In this document: positions 8,213 to 15,034 of the stretch, one piece after another
Layout: every line of letters begins with the position of its first letter
Position numbering within the stretch: position 1 is the first letter of the stretch
NCBI GenBank assembly: GCA_023396415.1
Contig: JAEWWJ010000113.1
Coordinates: forward strand, 1 to 23,140
DNA: 23,140 nucleotides
Reading direction: 5' to 3'
Source of the DNA: Bacteroidota bacterium
Lineage (GTDB): Bacteria; Bacteroidota; Bacteroidia; Bacteroidales; F082
The notes under the pieces: model-generated
Told to the model about the DNA's origin: nothing
Databases searched by the model: none
The model's input: the letters and a program-made list of their open reading frames with translations, nothing else
Translations under genes and position numbers: made by a program

Positions 8213-8871
8213 ACTTTCAAATAAGTCATTAATGAATCATATCGTTGGCGCAGATCGTCAAAATCATCCTCGGCACCAAAAGAAGCAAGCACCTCGTAAC
8301 TGAATCGTTCAAAGGTTTTTAGAACAGATGAAATGTCGCGTTTATTAAGTTTTATTGTTACTTCGAGTCGGTCTTTTCCAAGATCTGATGAAACGATAAG
8401 GCTCAAAATTTTGGCATCGTTTGATTCGATGATACGTGCAATTTCCGATAAAACATAATCATGGTTGTTGATACCCAAAACAATAATACCTCCCGGCTCA
8501 ACTACGGACAAAGTAGAGGCGAAATGCTCCAATAAGCTTTGTAAAGTGATGGCACCGAGGTAGTTTTCGTCAGTATCAACAACAGGAATCAAGCTCAGGC
8601 GATAGAGTTGAAGCACCTTCACCACTTCGTAAATGTGTTGATCTTCGTAAACAAATGTCTTTTGAAACGTAAGTTCGTAACTGCTGATCGGGTCATCGAA
8701 TTTGTTAAAGGTATAAATATCAAACTCAGAGATCAGGCCCAAATAGTGTTGTTCGCTGACGATAGGAAGGTGCAAAATTTTAAAGTCTTCCATCCATTCC
8801 AGCGCATTTCTTCCTGTGTCGGTAGTTTTGAGCGGAAGAATACCATCAGTGATTAAATTTCGTGCTATCAT
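8209..8871 (-). CDS. CBS-pair domain protein with C-terminal ACT-like domain
   Basis: A 220-residue soluble protein. Residues about 1-60 and 65-125 form two CBS motifs (ILHLPIVSEQHYLGLISEFDIY and LSLIPVVDTDENYLGAITLQSLLEHF), which together make a Bateman module that usually binds adenine nucleotides. Residues about 130-195 look ACT-like (PGGIIVLGINNHDYVLSEIARIIESN ... LEVTIKLN). CBS-ACT proteins of this kind are often linked to NAD kinase and envelope genes in Bacteroidota. Here the gene sits 6 bp after rsgA and overlaps the Omp85-like gene by 4 bp. No catalytic domain is present, so a ligand-sensing regulatory role is the natural inference; the target is unknown. Confidence 0.8.
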   Translation of the reverse strand: MIARNLITDGILPLKTTDTGRNALEWMEDFKILHLPIVSEQHYLGLISEFDIYTFNKFDDPISSYELTFQKTFVYEDQHIYEVVKVLQLYRLSLIPVVDTDENYLGAITLQSLLEHFASTLSVVEPGGIIVLGINNHDYVLSEIARIIESNDAKILSLIVSSDLGKDRLEVTIKLNKRDISSVLKTFERFSYEVLASFGAEDDFDDLRQRYDSLMTYLKV

Positions 8872-8877
8872 AGGGTG

Positions 8878-9804
8878 TTAGTTTTCAAGTGATTCGTTGT
8901 TATTGAGCATGTGAAGATAGTTAAGATAGCGGAAGTCGGCAATTTCGCCTTTTTCGACAGCTATTTTTATGGCACAATCGGGCTCGTGATAATGTGTGCA
9001 GTTGTCGAACCGACACTGATTCATACGTTCGCGCATTTCAGGAAAACGTTGTGCCAAGGTTTCAGCTTCAAGCTCATGAAGGCCAAACTCCTTAATTCCA
9101 GGCGTATCCACAATCCATCCCCCCAAGTTTAAAGGATACATTTCAGCAAAAGTAGTGGTGTGTTTTCCTTTATTGTGTGCGTCTGAAATGGCACCGATAC
9201 GTAGATTCAATTCGGGATCAATCGCGTTGATGAGGGCTGTTTTACCCACGCCTGAATGCCCCGAAAGCAAAGTAATTTTGTTTTGCAGAAGTTTTTTAAA
9301 GTCATCAAGTCCCTCTCCCGTAAAGGCCGAAACTGTTAAAACTTTATATCCGATAGCGGAATACAGACGCACATACTCATTCAAAACATCCATTGTGGCA
9401 CCCGCGTAAAGATCAATTTTGTTAAAAACAATGATAGCAGGAATGTGATAGGCCTCGGCAGTAACCAAAAAACGGTCAATAAAGCCGGTTGAGGTGCGCG
9501 GCTGGTCAACGGTGGCCACAAGTAAAGCTTGATCGATGTTGGCAGCAATGATATGGGAGGCTTTGGACGATCGTGTGGCCTTACGAATGATGAAATTGTG
9601 GCGATCGTGGATGGTTTGAATAATACCGGTTTCTTGATCCGGCTCCATGGTGATACTCACCTTATCGCCCACGGCCAAAGGATTGGTTGTGCGAATACCT
9701 TTGATACGGTACTGTCCGCGTAAACGGCAATGTACAGTTTTTCCGTTTGTTAAATAAACAATATACCAACTTCCAGTGGACTTAATGACCATTCCTTCTT
9801 TCAT
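8878..9804 (-). CDS. rsgA: Ribosome small-subunit-dependent GTPase RsgA
   Basis: A 308-residue circularly permuted GTPase. The N-terminal OB fold (about 1-70, MVIKSTGSWYIV, VGDKVSITM) is followed by G4 NKID (128-131), G5 VSAFTGEGL, then G1 GHSGVGKT (182-189), the switch segment NKGKHTTTF (211-219) and G3 DTPG (233-236). The C-terminal zinc finger uses C264, C269, H271 and C277. RsgA acts late in 30S maturation by checking the decoding region and releasing assembly factors. All key residues are present. The start at 9804 gives the family-like MKEGMVIKSTGSWY; ATG 9792 is the alternative. It heads a run with the CBS protein (6 bp gap) and the Omp85-like protein. Confidence 0.95.
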   Translation of the reverse strand: MKEGMVIKSTGSWYIVYLTNGKTVHCRLRGQYRIKGIRTTNPLAVGDKVSITMEPDQETGIIQTIHDRHNFIIRKATRSSKASHIIAANIDQALLVATVDQPRTSTGFIDRFLVTAEAYHIPAIIVFNKIDLYAGATMDVLNEYVRLYSAIGYKVLTVSAFTGEGLDDFKKLLQNKITLLSGHSGVGKTALINAIDPELNLRIGAISDAHNKGKHTTTFAEMYPLNLGGWIVDTPGIKEFGLHELEAETLAQRFPEMRERMNQCRFDNCTHYHEPDCAIKIAVEKGEIADFRYLNYLHMLNNNESLEN

Positions 9805-9826
9805 TTCTTTGAGCTATAAATCTGCA

Positions 9827-9834
9827 CAAAAATA
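9827..9834 (-). promoter_or_regulatory. Possible -7 element of the rsgA promoter
   Basis: TATTTTTG on the minus strand matches TAnnTTTG and lies 22 bp upstream of the rsgA ATG. No TTG is found 17-23 bp further upstream, so only the -7 element is supported. Confidence 0.4.
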
Positions 9835-9911
9835 GTCCTATCTTCTTATCACCCTCATTTTTGAACATCTTTCTCTAATGAAAAATCCTTTAGTTATCCT
9901 GATCAATGACG

Positions 9912-9940
9912 GTTTTTATGATAAAAACGTCTCGTTTTTA
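9912..9940. repeat. Three-arm overlapping inverted repeat in the rsgA/membrane-protein divergent region
   Basis: Arm 1 GTTTTTAT (9912-9919) pairs perfectly with ATAAAAAC (9921-9928). The same central segment, as TAAAAACG (9922-9929), pairs perfectly with arm 3 CGTTTTTA (9933-9940). The two 8-bp stems are mutually exclusive. As DNA, this is three copies of a TAAAAAC half-site in alternating orientation. It lies upstream of both predicted promoters in a 243-bp intergenic region, so an operator cluster is as plausible as an RNA switch. Confidence 0.4.
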
Positions 9941-9987
9941 CGCAAATTGTTGAAATTTATCACGTTCATTGAACAAAAATGTACAAG

Positions 9988-10021
9988 TTGATGTGGTTCT
10001 AATCGAAAAAATATACATTTG
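9988..10021 (+). promoter_or_regulatory. Promoter of the PrsW-like membrane protein gene
   Basis: TACATTTG (10014-10021) matches TAnnTTTG; TTG (9988-9990) lies 23 bp upstream, at the long end of the accepted spacing. The leader to the ATG at 10048 would be about 20 nt. Confidence 0.5.
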
Positions 10022-10047
10022 TAACCGTAACAAAAACCAACCTTCAC

Positions 10048-10725
10048 ATGATGTACACTTTACTTTCAGTATTGTATCCGCTTGTCCTGAGCGCAATTTT
10101 CTTGTTATATCTACAATTTAAGTTCAAAATCGAATCTTGGAAGCTACTCTTTCAAGCAGTTTACTTTGGATTTGCAACAGTGATTTTCTTGCTGTTGCTC
10201 GATCTTGCTGCCGCTTCATATGGGATTGATGAATTGAAAAGCCTCAAGCGGACGGCATTTTATTCTTTTGTGGTGGTTGGTATAGGGTCGGAGTTTGGAA
10301 AATTTTTGTTGTTGCGGTATTATTTTCTTCGACAAAAAACTTTTAAAGGGCCGTTGGACAGCATCATCTATTCCATCATCATCAGTTTATCATTTGTAGC
10401 GGTAGCTTTGCCTCTGTTTATGTCGGGTTGGCTTTCGAGTGCTATGGGTAAAACTTTCCTTATCTCCTATCCTATTGCCAACATTGCTTTTGCTGTTGTT
10501 ATGGGTTTCTTCACCGGGATGGGAAAATACAGGCAAAACCGTTTTATTGATTCCATGACCGGACTATTTGCCGCGAGTTTCTTTCATGGCTTTTATTATT
10601 TTATCAACCTAACGGATGAGTTCACCATTTTTGCCCTCTATGGAGCAGGTTTGATGTTGCTGGCTCTTATGTTTGTTGCTAAGGCTACCAATTTGAAAGA
10701 CAGCGAAAAACATCAAAAGATTTAA
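10048..10725 (+). CDS. Multipass membrane protein, divergent PrsW-like (possible intramembrane metalloprotease or pseudoprotease)
   Basis: A 225-residue protein with about seven hydrophobic segments (near 5-22, 35-56, 72-90, 104-124, 136-157, 168-186, 191-211). Segment order and the polar residues inside them recall the PrsW family. GSEFGKF at 80-86 stands where PrsW has E-E-x-x-K, so the first Glu is replaced by Ser81, with Glu82 and Lys85 kept. GPLDSIIYSIIISLSF (101-116) resembles the D-x-x-x-Y-G...GF block, but the usual Glu-Asn that follows is missing. His180 in SFFHGFYYF matches the conserved late His. PrsW of Bacillus cleaves an anti-sigma factor within the membrane. Whether this protein is catalytic is uncertain because one Glu is lost. 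It is transcribed alone between a divergent promoter region and a strong terminator. ATG 10051 is an alternative start. Confidence 0.55.
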   Translation: MMYTLLSVLYPLVLSAIFLLYLQFKFKIESWKLLFQAVYFGFATVIFLLLLDLAAASYGIDELKSLKRTAFYSFVVVGIGSEFGKFLLLRYYFLRQKTFKGPLDSIIYSIIISLSFVAVALPLFMSGWLSSAMGKTFLISYPIANIAFAVVMGFFTGMGKYRQNRFIDSMTGLFAASFFHGFYYFINLTDEFTIFALYGAGLMLLALMFVAKATNLKDSEKHQKI

Positions 10726-10769
10726 GTTAAATTGTTAAAATTCAATTGATTTCTAAAAGTCTATAAAGC

Positions 10770-10806
10770 AAAAAACGCCGCTCTTTTCGGAGCGGCGTTT
10801 TTTTTT
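10770..10806. terminator. Strong bidirectional Rho-independent terminator
   Basis: The GC-rich stem CGCCGCTC/GAGCGGCG (10776-10783 with 10790-10797, 6-nt loop) is flanked by A-run 10770-10775 and T-run 10798-10806. This gives a U-tail in both directions. It lies between the convergent ends of the PrsW-like gene (10725, plus) and the DUF349 gene (10818, minus) and serves both. Confidence 0.95.
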
Positions 10807-10817
10807 GTTATCGCGTT

Positions 10818-12971
10818 TTAATCGCGTAGTATTTTAAGTTTGGCTTCAAGAAGCTTCAACTCACTTTTGGCTTTGGTAATTTTCTTCTCATATTCGGCAC
10901 GCATGATATCGGCTTGCTTACTGCTGCTGAAAAAACCAATATTGTTTTCAAGAAGCATGATTTCCTCTTTCAATTTGGTGATTTTGATCGAAAGGGTGGT
11001 ACGTTCGCGTCTGAGTTTGTCACCTGAATCTGGTTCATCACGCAGATTATCAACAGAATGACGATAATGAGTGGTCGCCATTTCTTGTTCGGTGAGTTTC
11101 ATTTTTTCAAACAAGCTGTCAATCGCTTTGCGATAATCGGCATACAGCTGGTCTTTTACTTTCATAGGCACATGTCCAATTTCCATCCAAGTACGTTGCA
11201 ACGTTTTGAGAGCATCGAGGTTAGCGGCACGATCGGCTTTCACTTCAAAAGAAATAATTTTTTCGATCAGTTCTTTTTTCTTGGCCATGTTTTCGTCTTC
11301 TCTACCTCTAATACCAGAGAAATGTTCCGATTTGCGACGGAAAAAATCATCGCAAGCACCCCTAAAGCGTTTCCAAATTTTATCGGAATTTTTCCGTGGC
11401 ACCGGACCGATGTTTTTCCATTCTTCTTGTAGCTCTTTGAAACGGTCGGTGGTTTTGCGCCATTCGGTGCTTTCGAGCAATGCTTCGGCTTGAACACACA
11501 AATCGAGTTTGCGGTTGTAATTGTCTAACTGCTGGTCTTTCAGTTTTCCGAAATACTCTTTTTTGGCTTCAAAAAAAGCGTCCATGGCAGTCTTAAACCG
11601 GTTCCATATTTCATCGTTTTGTTTTTTCGATGCTTGACCCACGGAGCGCCAAACTTGGAACAACTCACGCATTTCATCTGATTTTTTCATCCAGATGTTG
11701 ATGCTATCGTAGCTGTCGGAAATAATTTCCTCTGCTTTTTCACAGATAGAAACTTTGGCATCGTAATTAATCTGTTGCTCTTCTTGAATCTTGGAATAAT
11801 GATCGCGGCGAATGGCATTGATTTTGTCGGTAGCATTTTTAAAACGTTCCCAAACTTCTTCTTTTACGTCTTGTGGCACAGGACCGATCTCTTTCCAATC
11901 GTCGTGGTATTTTTGAAGCAGCTTAAAGGATTTGATAACTGATTCCTCTAAAAGCAGCTCTTCTGTTTTTTCGCAAATTTCAATTTTAGCCTCGAGGTTC
12001 TTTTTCATATCAAGATCGCGCAACTCGCGGTTGATCTTCACTTTATCGAAAAATTTCTCTACAAGAAAATGGTAGTTATTCCACAGATTGGTGATTTCAC
12101 CTGCCGGAACTTGTCCAATTTCTTTCCACTTATCTTGCAACAGCTTAAACTCATCGTAAGTTTTTTTAAGGGTTTCTTCAGATGAAATAAGCACTTTCAG
12201 CTCTTCGAGAATGGCCTGTTTTTGCACCAGATTGGTTTGTTTCTGGCGTTCAAGCATTTCGTTGTGCTTTGATTTGTTTTCTTTGTACTTACCAAAAGCA
12301 GCTTTGAAACGTGCTTCTAAGGGATCATCGGTATGTTCAAAGGATTCTCTTTCACCGCCATCAGCAATGAAAGTTTCCATTTCTTGATCAATGTCCTCCT
12401 TGTTCAGCTTGAGGAAAAATACTTTGATGGCCGAAACTTTGTTCTTGATTTTATTTACATCCTGCTCTTGAACTGTTTCTTCGAGCAATTCAACCAATTG
12501 TAGTTTGTTGAGGGCGGCAAAGTCATGTTCGGTCATGGCTTCGTCTTCTTCCGCGGTTTCCTCATCCACAATGTGGTCCACACTTTCGAGCACAATTTGT
12601 TGGCTTGTGGCCAAGGGCTCAATAGTACTTTTGCTGCTTTCTTCTACAGCCTCTTTTGCCGCTATGGGTGCCGATTCAGCAGGATGCTCAGCTACCTTTG
12701 CGGATTGAACATCCACTGAAGGTGCGGAAGCCGATGCTGTATTCGGGCTTACCTCTTGTTGTTGGGGCAACTTGGTGCTTTGCATTAGACCGATAAGCAT
12801 TTCTTTTTCGGCAGCATTAAGTTGCGCAGGCAACTCAGCAGAAGTAGCTGTTTCGTCAACAGTTTCTATAACATTGGATGGGGCTGCAGCATCATTTTGT
12901 GCGGCCAAGGCGCTCTCGTTTCCGGTTTGGTTTTCTTCGGGGTTGAGATTGATCAAGTCATTGTTTTCCAT
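10818..12971 (-). CDS. DUF349 repeat protein (five repeats, acidic N-terminus, C-terminal coiled coil)
   Basis: A 717-residue protein, predicted cytoplasmic (no signal peptide or membrane segment). Residues 1-150 are Ala/Glu/Ser-rich, acidic and probably disordered. Five DUF349 units follow, each centred on a W-x-x-[IV]-G motif: W282 (KWKEIGQVP), W359 (DWKEIGPVP), W441 (VWRSVGQAS), W518 (EWKNIGPVP) and W595 (TWMEIGHVP). Spacing is 77, 82, 77 and 77 residues. The second half of a unit reads like DEIWNRFKTAMDAFF. The tail (about 655-717) is a Lys/Glu coiled coil (ITKLKEEIMLLENNIGFF). DUF349 proteins are widespread in Bacteroidota, but their biochemical role is not established; the helical repeats suggest a scaffold or binding protein. 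It has its own promoter at 13054 and shares the bidirectional terminator. Confidence 0.9.
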   Translation of the reverse strand: MENNDLINLNPEENQTGNESALAAQNDAAAPSNVIETVDETATSAELPAQLNAAEKEMLIGLMQSTKLPQQQEVSPNTASASAPSVDVQSAKVAEHPAESAPIAAKEAVEESSKSTIEPLATSQQIVLESVDHIVDEETAEEDEAMTEHDFAALNKLQLVELLEETVQEQDVNKIKNKVSAIKVFFLKLNKEDIDQEMETFIADGGERESFEHTDDPLEARFKAAFGKYKENKSKHNEMLERQKQTNLVQKQAILEELKVLISSEETLKKTYDEFKLLQDKWKEIGQVPAGEITNLWNNYHFLVEKFFDKVKINRELRDLDMKKNLEAKIEICEKTEELLLEESVIKSFKLLQKYHDDWKEIGPVPQDVKEEVWERFKNATDKINAIRRDHYSKIQEEQQINYDAKVSICEKAEEIISDSYDSINIWMKKSDEMRELFQVWRSVGQASKKQNDEIWNRFKTAMDAFFEAKKEYFGKLKDQQLDNYNRKLDLCVQAEALLESTEWRKTTDRFKELQEEWKNIGPVPRKNSDKIWKRFRGACDDFFRRKSEHFSGIRGREDENMAKKKELIEKIISFEVKADRAANLDALKTLQRTWMEIGHVPMKVKDQLYADYRKAIDSLFEKMKLTEQEMATTHYRHSVDNLRDEPDSGDKLRRERTTLSIKITKLKEEIMLLENNIGFFSSSKQADIMRAEYEKKITKAKSELKLLEAKLKILRD

Positions 12972-13053
12972 TACAATAATGTTAAAAATTTAAGCATTAA
13001 TCTGACCGTTATTTTTTTGCCGGCCCGACATAGGTTCGTTCCAATAAAGGGCG

Positions 13054-13061
13054 CAAAAGTA
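13054..13061 (-). promoter_or_regulatory. Probable -7 element of the DUF349 gene promoter
   Basis: TACTTTTG on the minus strand matches TAnnTTTG. No TTG lies at the right distance upstream; the -33 zone is instead next to the palindrome at 13083-13095, which may bind a regulator. The leader to ATG 12971 would be about 75 nt, longer than for the other genes here. Confidence 0.45.
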
Positions 13062-13081
13062 GCAAATCTTTCATAAAATAT

Positions 13082-13097
13082 ACACTGAATCAGTGCA
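13082..13097. promoter_or_regulatory. Palindrome CACTG-N3-CAGTG upstream of the DUF349 promoter
   Basis: CACTGAATCAGTG (13083-13095) has perfect arms (6 bp around a central A). The 16-bp element 13082-13097 matches 15 of 16 bases of the reverse complement of 147-162 near ffh. It begins 21 bp upstream of the -7 element, overlapping or abutting where the -33 would be. A protein-binding site is inferred. Confidence 0.35.
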
Positions 13098-13148
13098 AAT
13101 CTAAAAAAGATACCTAAGGCTACTTTCAACAATGGTGATTATTCACAA

Positions 13149-13198
13149 CCTTTTGACATCTCGACGTTTTTCCAAAAACGACTTTGGATATCAAAAGG
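13149..13198. repeat. Nested inverted repeat downstream of the PLP-enzyme gene
   Basis: The outer arms CCTTTTGACATC (13149-13160) and GATATCAAAAGG (13187-13198) pair with one mismatch. Inside is a second hairpin, CGTTTT/AAAACG (13165-13170 with 13175-13180, TCCA loop). It starts 17 bp after the stop of the PLP-enzyme gene. No T-run follows on the minus strand, so it is not a textbook terminator, though it may protect a 3' end or act as a palindromic DNA element. Confidence 0.4.
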
Positions 13199-13214
13199 CT
13201 GTTAAAGTACTATT

Positions 13215-14396
13215 TTAAACGCAAGACAAAGCGTGGTCAAGATCGGCGATAATATCTTCAACCTCCTCGATTCCAACTGCTAACCTTACCAATCCATCAC
13301 TGATGCCGGCTACTTTTTTTGCCTCAGCCGACAATTTAGAATGCGTCATGCTGGCCGGATGCTGTATAAGCGTTTCAATACCGCCCAACGAAACGGCAAG
13401 CAAGGCCAATTGCACGCTGTTCATCATTTTTTTGCCGGCATCCAGGCCACCATGTAAGCCAAAACTAATCATTGCACCTGGACCTTTCATTTGGCGCTTG
13501 CCCAACTCATACTGAGGATGAGAAGCAAGACCGGGGTAAAGCACCCATTCCACTTTGGGATGATTTTCGAGAAATTCGGCCACTTTTATGGCATTTTCTT
13601 GCGCTCTGTCAATGCGGATGCCGAGTGTTTTTAGCCCTCTGCGGGTAAGCCATGCTTGATGCGGGTCCATATTGAAGCCCATATTCACCATCACCGGACG
13701 CAAACGATCGTAATGTTCCTTTGTTTTGGCCACCACCATTCCGGCCACAATGTCAGCATGACCGTTGATAAATTTCGTCATCGAATGTAAAACGACATCT
13801 ACACCAAAATCAAAGGGCTGCTGCAAGTATGGACTACAGAAAGTATTGTCAACGCAAACCGGAATATTGTGTTGGTGTGCAATGTCAGTAACTGCCTTCA
13901 AATCAGTGATTCCAATGGTAGGATTTGCAGGCGTCTCAAGGTAAATGAGTGCGGTGTTGGGTCTGATGGCTCTGGCCACGTTTTCGGGATCGGTGGCATC
14001 AACAAAAGTAGCCTCCACGCCAAATCGGACGTACAAGCTTTCCATGATTGCGCGCGATGGACCATACAAAGCATTGTGGGCCACAAGGTGCTTACCCTGA
14101 CCAAGATAGGTGAGATAAACAGTGTTTACAGCAGCCATTCCCGAGCTTACGGCAATACCGCCAAAACCACCTTCCAACTTGGCTACAGCAAATTCCAACT
14201 CATTGATGGTTGGATTTCCGATGCGCGTGTAAATGTATCCTTTCTCCTCGCCGGAGAAGCAGCGGGCACCATGGTCAGCATCTTCAAAGGAGAAGGTTGA
14301 AGTTTGATAAATAGGTTTTACCGCACTGCCTAAGGCATCTTCGATGATACCGGCATGAACGGCTTTGGAATTGAATCCAAGATTTTCGTTGTTCAT
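13215..14396 (-). CDS. PLP-dependent Cys/Met metabolism enzyme (methionine gamma-lyase / cystathionine lyase-synthase family)
   Basis: A 393-residue cytoplasmic fold-type I PLP enzyme. Visible family residues are Y56 and R58 (YTRIGNPT, cofactor phosphate from the neighbouring subunit), SSGMAAV at 84-90, Y111 stacking on PLP, D183 (VDNTF), and the Schiff-base lysine K208 in HSMTKFINGHADIVAG. Arg371 (RLAVGIE) would bind the substrate carboxylate. The family contains methionine gamma-lyase, cystathionine gamma-lyase, beta-lyase and gamma-synthase, which sequence reading cannot separate reliably. The tract after K208 is gamma-lyase-like, but the position of the methionine gamma-lyase active-site Cys (Cys116 in the Pseudomonas enzyme) is Pro113 here. 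The gene follows the rubrerythrin-like gene; a hairpin sits just before its ATG and there is no room for a promoter between them. Confidence 0.85.
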   Translation of the reverse strand: MNNENLGFNSKAVHAGIIEDALGSAVKPIYQTSTFSFEDADHGARCFSGEEKGYIYTRIGNPTINELEFAVAKLEGGFGGIAVSSGMAAVNTVYLTYLGQGKHLVAHNALYGPSRAIMESLYVRFGVEATFVDATDPENVARAIRPNTALIYLETPANPTIGITDLKAVTDIAHQHNIPVCVDNTFCSPYLQQPFDFGVDVVLHSMTKFINGHADIVAGMVVAKTKEHYDRLRPVMVNMGFNMDPHQAWLTRRGLKTLGIRIDRAQENAIKVAEFLENHPKVEWVLYPGLASHPQYELGKRQMKGPGAMISFGLHGGLDAGKKMMNSVQLALLAVSLGGIETLIQHPASMTHSKLSAEAKKVAGISDGLVRLAVGIEEVEDIIADLDHALSCV

Positions 14397-14415
14397 GATA
14401 CTTATTTTTAAAGCG

Positions 14416-14453
14416 AAAACCCCAAGAATGAATGATGAATCTTGGGGTTTTTT
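14416..14453 (-). terminator. 12-bp hairpin between the rubrerythrin-like and PLP-enzyme genes
   Basis: The arms AAAACCCCAAGA (14416-14427) and TCTTGGGGTTTT (14440-14451) pair perfectly with a 12-nt loop. On the minus strand the hairpin ends in TTTT and is then followed by CGC, a short U-tail; on the plus strand the T-run is six. It lies 41 bp past the rubrerythrin-like stop and 20 bp before the PLP-enzyme ATG. It may end the first transcript or act as an attenuator in the leader of the second. Confidence 0.65.
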
Positions 14454-14492
14454 GAGATCTTGCTTAATAAGGTTGTAATTTGAATGTAAGCC

Positions 14493-14999
14493 TTAAAAAG
14501 GCCAGAAATTGTTATCGTTCCAAATTTGTTCCTTCAAATCTTCATTGAGTTTGTGTAACAAATGATGATGACCTTTTTCCCATTCAGCCAGCATGGTGTA
14601 CATGGCCTTCTCGTTGGCGTCGGTGGCTTCTTTGGCGCGTTCTGAATACACAGCAATTGCTCTGTTTTCAAAATCAATGGCGGCTGAAATGGCGGCGGCC
14701 TCAAAACTGGCGGCTGAAATTTCTTTTTTTATGCCTTCAGTTAAAATCATTACAGCATCGGTATCGTCTTCCTCCACATGCTCGTCGAGTTGAATGAAAG
14801 CATTGTTTTTTTCGTAGTGAATAAATTGTTTCGACAAAAACTCAATGTGCGCATTCTCTTCCTCTGCCATCATTTCAAAGATTTTTTTGGCTGATTTACT
14901 TTCTGATTGACGCGCCACTTGTGTGTAGAAAGCTTTTCCTCTACGCTCGAGCAGAATTGCTGTTTTTAAGATGTTGATAGCACTGTTTGTTGCTTCCAT
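14493..14999 (-). CDS. Rubrerythrin-like diiron (ferritin-like) protein
   Basis: A 168-residue soluble four-helix protein. The first half-site has E18 (LLERRGKAFY) and E48-x-x-H51 (EEENAHIEFL). The second has the Glu of FENRAIAVYSE and the E-x-x-H of AEWEKGHHHLL. These match the carboxylate/His diiron ligands of the rubrerythrin domain. There is no rubredoxin-like CxxC domain at either end, so it is an erythrin-only form. Such proteins reduce peroxide or act as oxidative-stress iron proteins, usually in anaerobes or microaerobes; the electron donor would have to be a separate protein. I chose ATG 14999: the longer version starts with TTG at 15026, which nearly coincides with the predicted transcription start of the promoter at 15035-15065. 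It is divergent from the sugar-kinase operon. Confidence 0.85.
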   Translation of the reverse strand: MEATNSAINILKTAILLERRGKAFYTQVARQSESKSAKKIFEMMAEEENAHIEFLSKQFIHYEKNNAFIQLDEHVEEDDTDAVMILTEGIKKEISAASFEAAAISAAIDFENRAIAVYSERAKEATDANEKAMYTMLAEWEKGHHHLLHKLNEDLKEQIWNDNNFWPF

Positions 15000-15034
15000 A
15001 GTGTTGATATTTTGATTTATTTTCAACTGCCATG

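Noticed and set aside
9964..9974. A GTTCA-T-TGAAC palindrome in the rsgA divergent region
   Set aside because: Five-bp arms of this composition occur often by chance, and it is not repeated near other promoters in the window.
11058..11493. Long antisense reading frames across the DUF349 gene, and similar ones across bamA, the PLP enzyme and the kinases
   Set aside because: They lie inside well-supported genes on the other strand or in another frame, and their translations show no domain motif; they are shadows of codon bias.
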